Of a stretch of DNA of 36,621 nt, positions 8,525 through 16,330 are shown piece after piece. Source of the DNA: Natronomonas aquatica (lineage in GTDB: Archaea; Halobacteriota; Halobacteria; Halobacteriales; Haloarculaceae). A program made the translations under genes and the position numbers. Each line of letters opens with the position of its first letter. Positions within the stretch are counted from its first letter, which is position 1. The stretch is from positions 1 to 36,621 of the forward strand of contig NZ_JAHLKM010000023.1 of NCBI RefSeq assembly GCF_024449025.1. Direction: 5' to 3'. A model generated the notes under the pieces. That model searched no databases. It was not told the DNA's origin and saw only the letters and a program-made list of their open reading frames with translations.

Positions 8525-8995
8525 TCAGTTGACGTCGAGGATTTCGATCTCGAAGGTCAGCGTCTCCCCGGCGAGTCGGGGATTGAAGTCCACCTTGACT
8601 GTTTCGGCATCGGCGTGGACGACCTCCCCGTGTTGTCCGTCCTTGGTCTCGAGTACCGCGCCTTCCTCGGGCGTCTGTCCGCCGAGCGTCTCCCGGAGTG
8701 TCTCGGTTTCGTACTCCTGGACGTGTTCTTCGCTTTGTTCGCCGTAGGCCTTCTCGGGCGGGATCGAAAGGGTCGTCGTCGTCCCCGCTTCCAGTCCGAT
8801 CAGTCCCTCCTCCATCCCGGCGATGACCTGCTTGGAACCGACCTCGACGGTCAGCGGATCGTACTCCCTGTCGGGTTGGGCGTCGGCCAGCCCCGTTTCC
8901 TCGGCGACGGATGCACGTGAGGTGTCGAAGACGGTCTCGTCGTCCAGTCGCCCCGTGTACTCAAGTGTCACGGAATCGCCAGTAGCTATCGTCAT
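8525..8995 (-). CDS. FKBP-type peptidyl-prolyl isomerase, SlyD-like
   Basis: A 156-residue protein with the SlyD layout: an FKBP half (VTLEYTGRLDDETVFDTS and VIAGMEEGLIGLEAG), an inserted IF chaperone domain at about residues 75-130, and the closing FKBP strand NPRLAGETLTFEIEILDV. It catalyses proline isomerisation and assists folding in the cytoplasm. It lacks the His-rich metal tail of bacterial SlyD. The start ATG 8995 gives the canonical N-terminus. Confidence 0.92.
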   Translation of the reverse strand: MTIATGDSVTLEYTGRLDDETVFDTSRASVAEETGLADAQPDREYDPLTVEVGSKQVIAGMEEGLIGLEAGTTTTLSIPPEKAYGEQSEEHVQEYETETLRETLGGQTPEEGAVLETKDGQHGEVVHADAETVKVDFNPRLAGETLTFEIEILDVN

Positions 8996-9073
8996 ACGTT
9001 TACGACGGGTGCCACACGGAAAACCTATGCTATTGCGAACCGCTCCGGTGGCTATCTTGATCCAGCGAGAGAA

Positions 9074-9138
9074 TCCCGCCCTTTCGGTGAGTGACGAGTG
9101 TTCTGACTGGTCGGAACCGAGGAACGAACAGGGCGGGA
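9074..9138. repeat. Nine-base inverted repeat with a 47-base centre
   Basis: The arm tcccgccct (9074-9082) is matched by agggcggga (9130-9138). GC hairpins of this kind, with a short loop, mark the ends of orphan TnpB elements in haloarchaea, such as the one at 10539. Here the loop is long. It may be a broken element end or just a structured spacer upstream of tnpB. Confidence 0.3.
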
Positions 9139-9244
9139 GTGAATCGCGTAAGCTCTAGGTAGATGCTGCCATCGTCCCTGCTGGCTGGATATTCAACGTC
9201 GAATGACAATAATTAAATCACTACACTGTCATAGGCTATGTATA

Positions 9245-10498
9245 GTGGATCTGGTCACTACACGCACCATTACAGCGACGCTCACCAACGACCGTGAGGG
9301 TGTTGTCTGTGATCTTGATTCACTCGCCCGTTCAGGGAGTAAAATCTGGAACGTTGCTCGGTGGACCATCAGCCGTATTTGGGACGAAACCGGCGAGATT
9401 CCGGCCGAAGGACCACTCAAGTCATACATGAAGAACCAAGCGTGCTGGAAAGATTTGAACGCCCAATCAAGTCAGGCAATCGTCGAAGAATTGGCTGGCG
9501 CTTTCCAGTCGTGGTTCGAACAAGACGACCCAGACGCTAACCCGCCGGGCTACCGGAAGGACGGAGACGAACGACCGCGTAGCACTGTCACGTTCAAAGA
9601 AGATGGCTTCAAACTCGACCCCAACCACCAGCAGGTCCGACTGTCGAAAGGCAAGAACCTGAAAGACAGGTGGGCTGATTTTATCCTCTGTGAGTATGAA
9701 ATAGGCCCAGACGCTGATCTGACCGACGTTGAAGAGGTCCAGCAGATCCGTGCTGTCTGGAACGAACAGCAGTGGGAACTGCATTTCGTCTGTAAGGTTG
9801 CCATCGATGCAGCTGACCGATCTGGTGAGAAGACAGCAGGTGTCGATCTCGGGATCTGCAACACGGCGGCTGTCTCAGTTGGTGAGGAGACACTGCTGTA
9901 TCCGGGCAATGCGTTGAAAGAAGACGCCCACTACTTCCGGCAGGTTGAATACGACACGGAAGGCGAGAACGGGTCCAGCAACCATGCTGAGTGGGCTCGA
10001 GACAAGAAATCCCGGAGGCAAGATCACTTCCTGCACGCCCTGTCGAAAAATATTGTTGAGCAGTGTGCAGACCGTGCTGTTGGAACGATTGCAGTCGGTC
10101 ACCCGAAGAACATCCGCGGGGATGAAGACTGGGGCAGGCACGGAAACAAGCGCCTCCATGACTGGGCGTTCGAAACCCTGCTCAGTCACATTGAGTACAA
10201 GGCAGAAGAGCGCGGAATTGACGTAGAGCGGGTTGATGAATACGAGTTGGCTACGTCGATAACGTGTTGTGAGTGTGGCATGAAAGCCGATTCAAACCGT
10301 GTTGAGCGGGGATTGTACGTCTGCGAAGAGTGTGGCTTGGTTGCGAATAGCGACTGTAATGCGGCTGAAAACATGCGAACGACGGTAACTCCGAGTCCTT
10401 CCGAGGATAGGAGTAACGGCTGTCTGGCCCAGCCATCGGTGCGACTGTTCGATAAACAGACGGGGAAAGTCGCCCCACAAGAGCAGGTACGACCGTAG
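9245..10498 (+). CDS. tnpB: Orphan TnpB, IS1341-type RNA-guided nuclease
   Basis: TnpB of the IS200/IS605 superfamily without a TnpA partner. Visible parts, counted from GTG 9245 (417 residues): N-terminal recognition lobe, RuvC-I Asp at 201 (AGVDLGICN), RuvC-II region around 283-290, a zinc ribbon (CxC at 342-344, CxxC at 360-363) and RuvC-III Asp at 370 (NSDCNAAENM). The RuvC-II site reads IAVGHPKNI and lacks the Glu of canonical TnpB, so cleavage activity is uncertain. An in-frame ATG at 9203 exists, but a TATA-like aattaaa at 9211-9217 favours the GTG. A right-end hairpin follows the gene. TnpB proteins use a 3'-end-derived omega RNA to guide DNA cleavage at the donor site. Confidence 0.85.
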   Translation: MDLVTTRTITATLTNDREGVVCDLDSLARSGSKIWNVARWTISRIWDETGEIPAEGPLKSYMKNQACWKDLNAQSSQAIVEELAGAFQSWFEQDDPDANPPGYRKDGDERPRSTVTFKEDGFKLDPNHQQVRLSKGKNLKDRWADFILCEYEIGPDADLTDVEEVQQIRAVWNEQQWELHFVCKVAIDAADRSGEKTAGVDLGICNTAAVSVGEETLLYPGNALKEDAHYFRQVEYDTEGENGSSNHAEWARDKKSRRQDHFLHALSKNIVEQCADRAVGTIAVGHPKNIRGDEDWGRHGNKRLHDWAFETLLSHIEYKAEERGIDVERVDEYELATSITCCECGMKADSNRVERGLYVCEECGLVANSDCNAAENMRTTVTPSPSEDRSNGCLAQPSVRLFDKQTGKVAPQEQVRP

Positions 10499-10538
10499 AC
10501 CAGCAAATATCCCAACGCTTGCAGTGCGGTTCGGGAAG

Positions 10539-10558
10539 CCGCGTCCTTCAGGACGCGG
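10539..10558 (+). ncRNA. Right-end hairpin of the TnpB element; probable omega RNA scaffold
   Basis: A perfect 8-bp stem, ccgcgtcc / ggacgcgg, with loop ttca lies 41 bases after the tnpB stop. This is the typical right end of haloarchaeal IS1341-type elements. In known TnpB systems the omega RNA covers the gene's 3' end and the right end, with the guide read from the flank. The guide here would begin soon after 10558; its exact limit cannot be set by eye. Confidence 0.6.
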
Positions 10559-10919
10559 AGGAGGTCACCAACCCGCTGGCCGTTTGCCCACAAGATTTGT
10601 ATACTACCCTGTCGCAAATCCCGCCGGAGCCGGGCGGGGAACGTTCACATGCCCCGTTCAGAGGGACCGACTCGTGCTGTTGCCACCGTCCCGGCTTCAG
10701 ATCCGTTGGCGAAGCCGAAGGACACGAAACCGATTCGCCGTCGTTTCGCTGGCATCCCTCCTCGGCTTTCCGCTCGCTCGTTCGGAAGGCGGGTGTCGGT
10801 GATTCCGTCGGGATAGCGGACGCGTCGTCCACAGAGAACTCAATCGTGCGCGTCGGCGCCGCGACAGACGGTATTAGCGTGAGACCGTCCCGATAGGGTA
10901 GGGTCGGCGGCCGTCGCGA
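10559..10919. other. Convergent intergenic region without a supported gene
   Basis: GC-rich sequence between the 3' ends of tnpB and the dehydrogenase gene. Short frames on both strands are Ser/Arg/Pro-rich and lack domain signals or a promoter. I see only the probable omega RNA guide flank at its left edge. Confidence 0.5.
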
Positions 10920-11831
10920 TCAGTCTTCGACCCGCGCTTCGCTCCCGGCCATCATCTCGAGTACCTGCATCACCCCGGAGTTGTCGTCTTTCCCCATCCC
11001 GTTTTCGACCATCGTTTTGTACAGCTCGTGGGCCAGGCCGGTCTGTGGCAGCGGTGCGCCGTAGGCTTCCCCCGCATCAGTGGCGATTCGGAGGTCCTTG
11101 TACTGGTACTCGCCGAAGAACCCGGGATCGAAATCGCCGTGGATCATGTCCGGAGCGCGGTTGTCGAGGGTCCAACACCCCGCAGCACCGCCGCTGATCG
11201 CGTCCACGACGGCCTCGAGGTCCGCCCCCGCCTTGTCAGCAAAGACCAGCGCCTCGCTGACGCCGACCATCTGGGCGGCGACCACGATCTGGTTGCAGGC
11301 TTTCGTCGTCTGTCCGGCGCCGCTGGGGCCGCAGTGGGTTACCGTCTCGCCCATCGCTTCCAGAACGTCCCGGTGGTCGTCGAGTGTCTGTTCGTCGCCG
11401 CCGACCATGATCGAGAGCGTACCCTCGATCGCTCCGGATTCGCCGCCGGAGATCGGCGCATCGAGCATCGTAACGCCCTTTTCGGCGAGCCGATCCGCGG
11501 TCGATTCCGCGACCATCGGCGAGATAGTCGAGTGGTCGATGACAGCCATTCCTTCGCTTACCCCGTCGATCAGGGGGTTCGGCTCGCCGTCCGTGCCGAG
11601 TACGACGTTTTCGACGTCCGGCGAGTCGGGCAAACACAGGAGGACGATATCGGTTTGCTCGGCGACGTCGGCCGGTGAGTCGGCGTCGTCGCCGCCGTAC
11701 TCGATGAGTTCCGCCATCGGCTCGTTCGAGCGATTGTATCCGACGACTGGATACTCCGCATCGAGGAGGTTTTTCGCCATCGGTAGCCCCATGATTCCGA
11801 GCCCGACGAACCCGATCGTTTTCTCCGTCAT
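10920..11831 (-). CDS. 3-hydroxyisobutyrate dehydrogenase family oxidoreductase
   Basis: A 303-residue beta-hydroxyacid dehydrogenase. GLGIMG at 10-15 is the NAD(P) loop, DAPISGGESGA at 124-134 the substrate-binding block, and K177 (GAGQTTKACNQ) the catalytic Lys. Family members oxidise 3-hydroxyisobutyrate or reduce tartronate semialdehyde (GarR/GlxR). The sequence does not decide the substrate. The C-terminal domain is complete. It is a single gene and the last clear core gene before the mobile region. Confidence 0.88.
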   Translation of the reverse strand: MTEKTIGFVGLGIMGLPMAKNLLDAEYPVVGYNRSNEPMAELIEYGGDDADSPADVAEQTDIVLLCLPDSPDVENVVLGTDGEPNPLIDGVSEGMAVIDHSTISPMVAESTADRLAEKGVTMLDAPISGGESGAIEGTLSIMVGGDEQTLDDHRDVLEAMGETVTHCGPSGAGQTTKACNQIVVAAQMVGVSEALVFADKAGADLEAVVDAISGGAAGCWTLDNRAPDMIHGDFDPGFFGEYQYKDLRIATDAGEAYGAPLPQTGLAHELYKTMVENGMGKDDNSGVMQVLEMMAGSEARVED

Positions 11832-11938
11832 GATCGAGTTCTATCCGCGAATAACAGATAAAACTATCTCGATTAGCGATGAAGTCTCGTCCGGAAAACA
11901 GCGGGTATCTATCATTAAAGTGGTCGTCACCGAAACGT

Positions 11939-12046
11939 GTGCTCAACGGCGACACTGCCGACGAATGGCTCGATACATGGCGAGAACACCGCGGATACTA
12001 CGCGCCCGTCGAAAGCGTAACAGAGATTGTCGGCGACGAAGGGTAG
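11939..12046 (+). CDS. Possible 35-residue ORF or gene fragment
   Basis: GTG 11939 opens a 35-residue frame (LNGDTADEWLDTWREHRGYY ...) ending TAG 12046. Its acidic, Trp/Tyr-bearing composition looks like real haloarchaeal protein, not random translation. No family is recognised. It lies at the edge between core chromosome and island and could be the 3' tail of a gene lost at the junction. Confidence 0.25.
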   Translation: MLNGDTADEWLDTWREHRGYYAPVESVTEIVGDEG

Positions 12047-12053
12047 TTACTGC

Positions 12054-12122
12054 TCATTCAGACTCGGTCCGCAACGCTTCGAGCGTGTCTGCCCACATCG
12101 ACGACAGGGAGGGTGGAGCCAT
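12054..12122 (-). pseudogene. Possible 22-residue ORF, convergent remnant
   Basis: On the minus strand ATG 12122 begins MAPPSLSSMWADTLEALRTE and stops two codons later at 12054. The sequence is protein-like but too short to classify, and it faces the 11939 ORF. It may be a truncated gene end left at the island boundary. Confidence 0.15.
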
Positions 12123-12202
12123 CACGACTAAATCTCATTTTGGGATTCAACAAAAGGCTGAAGCCTAGGCCGGGCTATAAGGCTAAACACTAAATCCCTG
12201 CG

Positions 12203-12210
12203 TATAAAAT
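12203..12210 (+). promoter_or_regulatory. TATA box of the recombinase at 12224
   Basis: The element tataaaat starts 21 bases before ATG 12224, in an AT-rich stretch that ends the core region. It implies a leaderless transcript. Confidence 0.55.
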
Positions 12211-12223
12211 ATATAAACTACAC

Positions 12224-13516
12224 ATGGGAACCAGAAGCCGAATCGAGAACCTTCAAGAGAGGATCAAAAAGCGATCTGGCCTCTCAGAAGAAGAACCAGA
12301 AGACGACGACTATCCCCGAATCAGAGATGATGACGCTGAAGCACTCCTTGAGTTCAGCAAGCAGTTGGACCTTCTGAGTTCGGAGTACAGCGACTACCGC
12401 CACGAGAAACTGCTACGCCACTGCGTCATCATGGCCGAACAGGTCGGTGGACTCGCCGAAGCTCTCGAAGATCGAGACGCTGCAGAAGACATCGTCCGCT
12501 GGATCAATACGGAGCGAAGTACCGAGGACTACGCCGAGGAGACGAACCACGATTACCGCGTCGCAATACGAATCTTCGGTAAACGAACGCTGAAGCGCGA
12601 CGAAGTTCCTGAACCGCTGGCGTGGATTCCCACTGGGACGAGTAACAATCACGATCCGACTCCACGTCGGTCGGACATGTTGGAATGGAACGAGGCGAAG
12701 AAGATGGCGGACGAAGGAACGAATAATAAACGAGATGCGGCACTCATCACTGTCTCATACGAACTCGGCCCACGCGGTGAGGAGATGCACGAAGTTCGAA
12801 TGGGGCAAGTGCAGGATGCAGAGAACGGTCTACAGATCGTTCTCGATGGGAAGCAGGGCGAACATTCGGTTACCCTGATCAACTGTGGCCCGCATCTCCA
12901 GCAGTGGCTCTCCGATCACCCTGCGCCAGATGATGATGAAGCCTATCTCTGGTGTAATCTGGATGACCCCTACGATAACGCCTCATACCAGACTTTCCTC
13001 GAACGGTTCAAGAAGGCGGCCGATCGGGCGGGGATTGGCAAACCGGTAACACCGACTAACTTCAGAAAGTCGAATACCTACTGGCTGGCCAAACAGGGGG
13101 CCAACGAATCGCTCATCAACGCTCGCCAAGGACGTACCGCAACGTCGGATCACGCACGTCGGTATTTAGCTGAATTCGGTCCCGAAAACGAGAACAACCA
13201 GTACGCCGAACTCCAGGGACTTGAGGTTGAAACTGAAAAGACAAAGGACAGAACACCTCTGACGTGTCCACGGTGTGACAAAGAGACTCCGCGTGACGAA
13301 CCGTTCTGTGTCTGGTGTCATCAGGCGATGGAACCGGACGCTGTGGACAAACTCGAAAAAGAGGAATCCGAGCAACGGCGGGAGCTACTCCGGCTGGCAA
13401 AAGAGAATCCAGAGCTGCTAGATGCGGTTGAGGAAATCGAGCCTCTGATCGAAACTCTAGGTGGGGACGCGAAAGTCATCAACACTGCTCGGGAGTTTGT
13501 AGAAGCGACCGAGTGA
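12224..13516 (+). CDS. Tyrosine recombinase-like integrase with C-terminal zinc ribbon
   Basis: A 430-residue protein. Residues 40-130 are a helical core-binding domain and about 150-330 the catalytic domain: R184 (LGPRGEEM), K210, R281 in PTNFRKS, and a Tyr candidate Y314 (ARRYLAEF). The His of the HxxR box is replaced by Thr (T278). A zinc ribbon (C350, C353, C364, C367) and a coiled-coil-like acidic tail follow. Haloarchaeal integrases with such C-terminal ribbons occur in proviruses and plasmids. Loss of the box His may weaken catalysis; it does not disprove activity. The next gene is convergent and is also recombinase-like. Confidence 0.75.
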   Translation: MGTRSRIENLQERIKKRSGLSEEEPEDDDYPRIRDDDAEALLEFSKQLDLLSSEYSDYRHEKLLRHCVIMAEQVGGLAEALEDRDAAEDIVRWINTERSTEDYAEETNHDYRVAIRIFGKRTLKRDEVPEPLAWIPTGTSNNHDPTPRRSDMLEWNEAKKMADEGTNNKRDAALITVSYELGPRGEEMHEVRMGQVQDAENGLQIVLDGKQGEHSVTLINCGPHLQQWLSDHPAPDDDEAYLWCNLDDPYDNASYQTFLERFKKAADRAGIGKPVTPTNFRKSNTYWLAKQGANESLINARQGRTATSDHARRYLAEFGPENENNQYAELQGLEVETEKTKDRTPLTCPRCDKETPRDEPFCVWCHQAMEPDAVDKLEKEESEQRRELLRLAKENPELLDAVEEIEPLIETLGGDAKVINTAREFVEATE

Positions 13517-13621
13517 GCGAAAACCAACAATCTGCCCTCAAGAGGATTAGCAACTGGTGCCCGTCTAACATCCACAAAGAGGAATTTGAAGCTGATTCGT
13601 CGGTTCGCTACCGCAGACGAA

Positions 13622-14308
13622 TTATTCGTGATCGGCTCCACACCAGAGGCATGGTTGATGTTGCGGAACCCATGCACCACAATCTGGGCACTTGATGGGG
13701 GATCCTGGTCCATCGTCTTCGTGGGAACCGTCGATTTCGAATGTTTTAACGAACGCCTCTTGCTTCTGGGGCCCAAATCCAAATCGCTCTTGAAGAGCGG
13801 AAGTTCTCAGTCCGAGTTGGACGGCCAGCAGTATCGCTCGTGATCGGCGGATGTCGTGCATCGTAAATTTTGTCGGGACATCAGCGAGCTCACAAGCACG
13901 ATTCGTGATTTCATTTAATAGAGTAGAGTGGATTCTCTTGTTTGCACCGAGATGCGTCCAGATTGGCGTCTCTGGGGGAGCTTCCTCTAACGGGTCGGCA
14001 TTCGAAACGAGTAATTCAGTTACTGAATGTTCTGCTTGTACCCACCGTTTGAAGTAGGGCATCGATCCGTACAGAGTGAGTAATCGTTCCCGGCCATTTC
14101 GTTGAGTGAGCAGTATGGCTATGTGATCGCCTCTGTCTTCCACATCACCGAAGGTGAGCCGTTGAAGTTCTGATAGTCGTGCGTGTGACTCCCACGCAAC
14201 TGCCAAGAGGGCTTTGTCTCGGATGTGGATGTCCGGGTGTTCAAGGATTGGTACGATGTGATCATCCCAGCGGACTATCGTCCCCTGGTCGTCATTCGGT
14301 TCTATCAT
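13622..14308 (-). CDS. Recombinase-like catalytic domain with Phe at the Tyr site and a zinc ribbon
   Basis: A 228-residue protein from ATG 14308 (five codons more are possible). It corresponds only to the catalytic half of a tyrosine recombinase: R44 (HARLSEL) and H151-x-x-R154 (TMHDIRRSRA) are in place, but the stretch aligned with the catalytic Tyr reads QEAFVKTF, with Phe. The N-terminal core-binding domain is absent. The C-terminus is a zinc ribbon, CPDC-x9-CLWC, like that of the convergent neighbour. It may be an inactive DNA-binding relative acting as regulator or directionality factor, or a decayed integrase. A good TATA box lies upstream, so it is probably expressed. Confidence 0.7.
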   Translation of the reverse strand: MIEPNDDQGTIVRWDDHIVPILEHPDIHIRDKALLAVAWESHARLSELQRLTFGDVEDRGDHIAILLTQRNGRERLLTLYGSMPYFKRWVQAEHSVTELLVSNADPLEEAPPETPIWTHLGANKRIHSTLLNEITNRACELADVPTKFTMHDIRRSRAILLAVQLGLRTSALQERFGFGPQKQEAFVKTFEIDGSHEDDGPGSPIKCPDCGAWVPQHQPCLWCGADHE

Positions 14309-14374
14309 GACGCATCCCATCATTCGACCCGGGGGATAATCGACGGTTTGTGGGTAAAGTCGACTTTAGCCCCG

Positions 14375-14385
14375 AAAATTTTATA
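14375..14385 (-). promoter_or_regulatory. TATA box of the recombinase-like gene at 14308
   Basis: Read on the minus strand it is tataaaatttt. Transcription should begin near 14350, leaving a leader of about 40 bases. Confidence 0.5.
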
Positions 14386-14541
14386 CCACCAATCAATCAG
14401 CGGTACAGTTTAGGAGCGAATAAAGCGTTCCGAAAGAATGCTGGGTATCTCCAATCGCCATAAACACCGAACTCTAATCAACTGGGAGAACCGTCATAGA
14501 CCCAGCTGATAGTCATCTTCAGGATAGGTAAATACGTGTGA

Positions 14542-14928
14542 TTATCCAAAGTTGTCCCAATCCTTACTTGCAGTATCTATGTGGTTCTCTGAGGGACGAT
14601 TTTTCGACTCAATCAGATTGTATTGAAATTTAGATAGGTTATCAACAAGTAATTTCCACTCTTTGGAGTCATCCGGGACAACTCGCTTACAAACACCGAT
14701 TTCTTCAGCCTTCGACAAAATTTCGTCTAATGTTCTCGACGAGAAATCTGTTTCACGGGGGCTTCCGAGTTCTGTGGCTCCCTTCGAGGGATTCTTTGCC
14801 ATCCCATTTGTTTTGTTCTTTAATTCTGTGAACCCCATAGTATGATTCTCTGTCTTGAGCAGAATATACAGTACAATTTGCGCGTACTTCTTTTCTAAGA
14901 GATCGTTGAACGCTTCTTTGTCTACCAT
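14542..14928 (-). CDS. Hypothetical protein, AT-rich island gene
   Basis: The likely protein starts at ATG 14928 (128 residues); the frame is open to 15063, but that extension is not acidic and looks like non-coding sequence. MVDKEAFNDLLEKKYAQIVLYILLK, TMGFTELKN and TLDEILSKAEEIGVCKRV suggest a winged-helix type fold (helix, then recognition helix with GFTELKNK), but no family is recognised. The codon use is far more AT-rich than the left part of the window, a sign of transfer. No operon partner. Confidence 0.5.
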   Translation of the reverse strand: MVDKEAFNDLLEKKYAQIVLYILLKTENHTMGFTELKNKTNGMAKNPSKGATELGSPRETDFSSRTLDEILSKAEEIGVCKRVVPDDSKEWKLLVDNLSKFQYNLIESKNRPSENHIDTASKDWDNFG

Positions 14929-15344
14929 AGCGGTGATATTGATTAACCAAGCCACTCTGTAAATGAGTTTGCCCGTCAAGTGAATGGATATGGGCTTCTT
15001 GTGTCCGAGGATGTTGATGAGCGCAAAAGCGTAATGGACAGATGGCTGGATTCGTGCGTTCACCGTGGTTTGTCCGGTTGAGCGACGGTTTTTACCCTCT
15101 AAGGAGCTTTCTCTTCAAAAGAGCCGTTCACGACCTCTACCAGTATACTCGGTTAGAGTATTTAATGCAACTAACTCTATTTCAGATGCCCACAGAAAGA
15201 GCCTCTGTCGGTATTTTGTAACCACAACCAACCTTTATACGACATCTTTAATATATTTCGAGGGAACTTATTTATAAATTCATCGCCGATAAAGCCCGCT
15301 GTAGCCTAATCGTCGTATTATGCTTCCAACCCCTTCTCCAAGAC
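14929..15344. other. AT-rich intergenic region with promoters
   Basis: No supported gene in 416 bases. Several TATA-like stretches are present, the best being atttataaatt near 15270-15280 in the plus orientation, which would start transcription about 45 bases before the small gene at 15345. Confidence 0.4.
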
Positions 15345-15545
15345 ATGGTCGGTTCCGGGGAGACCCCCAAAGAGTACGTACGCGAAAACGAGGAGCAGTT
15401 AGAGCGACTGATCAAACACAGTAACAACACCTTTGTCCGCGCTCTATCACTCGCCGCTCTCCTTGAATACGGAGAAGATGCCTCACCAGAAGCACTTGAA
15501 GCGGATATAGAGCGGCTGAAAGAGATGGCGGGGGGTGATCACTAA
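15345..15545 (+). CDS. Small acidic protein coupled to the integrase
   Basis: A 66-residue helical, acidic protein (RENEEQLERLIKHSNNTFVR, ALSLAALLEYGEDASPEALE). Its stop TAA shares its last base with the ATG of the integrase at 15545 (TAATG), so the two are translationally coupled. Small accessory genes next to a recombinase are known in haloviral integration modules, for instance those around the SNJ2 integrase. I infer an accessory or regulatory role. No domain is recognised. Confidence 0.7.
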   Translation: MVGSGETPKEYVRENEEQLERLIKHSNNTFVRALSLAALLEYGEDASPEALEADIERLKEMAGGDH

Positions 15546-16330
15546 TGCGTCTGGTTCCCCATGCAGATGATGATGGGTACCGGGTCTTTATGGAGCCGCA
15601 TGAGTACCAGAAGTTTCTCGAATGCACCCCCCGTGATCGTGCAGAAATCGCGTGCAGGCTAGGGGGAGAATCATCACTACGGAAGAAAGAGGTCCGTGAC
15701 GCGACCTCAGGCGGAATCTACAAATCCGAAAGCCCTGGAGTCAATATCTATTTTATGCGGGTGTGGGGAAAGGAAACCCGCAAAGAAGAGAGCAAAAAGC
15801 CACGAAAACCATGGGTGCCGAGATCATTAGTGCAAGAAATTGATCGATACTGCGAGCGAAAAAATATCAGGCCCTCGGAGCCCCTCTACCCGTGGTCAAG
15901 CAGCACCCTACAGAACGATATAGAAGATACGCGAGAGCGGGCTGCTCAGAAAACTGGGAACAACGATTTCCTGAAAGTGACGTTCCATGACTTGCGCCGA
16001 TACTTTGCAACGAATATGTTCTATCGGCAAGGCGTAAATATTGAATTCATTGCGGTTCTTGGCGGGTGGGAAGATCCAGATTATATGAAAGATGAATACC
16101 TTGATCCCTACTTCGATGATGTGATCCAAAACCACCTGGCTGAAAAGGGAGTCCTCGATGTTGAAACCGGATATAAGTCAGATTCAGAGAAGGCACTTGA
16201 GAAAATAGATGCACTACTTGACCGCACGATGACTCTCGAAAAGACTCTCCAGTCTCAAGAGCAGGCCTCTGCGGAAGCGAAGAAAGATGAAAACAGCGGT
16301 GCGAATCACTCCCTAGTCGACTTCAGCTGA
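15545..16330 (+). CDS. Tyrosine recombinase, provirus type
   Basis: A 261-residue integrase with a full catalytic set: R46 (ESSLRKKEV), K76, H148-x-x-R151 (TFHDLRRYFA), W175 in GGWEDPD and nucleophile Y185 (MKDEYLDPY). It has almost no N-terminal core-binding domain, so DNA contacts may be completed by a partner, perhaps the coupled 66-residue protein. The last 50 residues are a charged, coiled-coil-like tail. It probably integrates a virus or plasmid. No tRNA gene or att core could be identified nearby. Confidence 0.85.
   Translation: MRLVPHADDDGYRVFMEPHEYQKFLECTPRDRAEIACRLGGESSLRKKEVRDATSGGIYKSESPGVNIYFMRVWGKETRKEESKKPRKPWVPRSLVQEIDRYCERKNIRPSEPLYPWSSSTLQNDIEDTRERAAQKTGNNDFLKVTFHDLRRYFATNMFYRQGVNIEFIAVLGGWEDPDYMKDEYLDPYFDDVIQNHLAEKGVLDVETGYKSDSEKALEKIDALLDRTMTLEKTLQSQEQASAEAKKDENSGANHSLVDFS

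Noticed and set aside
10519-10896. Frames of 92-125 codons downstream of tnpB on both strands
   Set aside because: They overlap the right-end hairpin and lack recognisable folds. The composition suggests non-coding GC-rich DNA.
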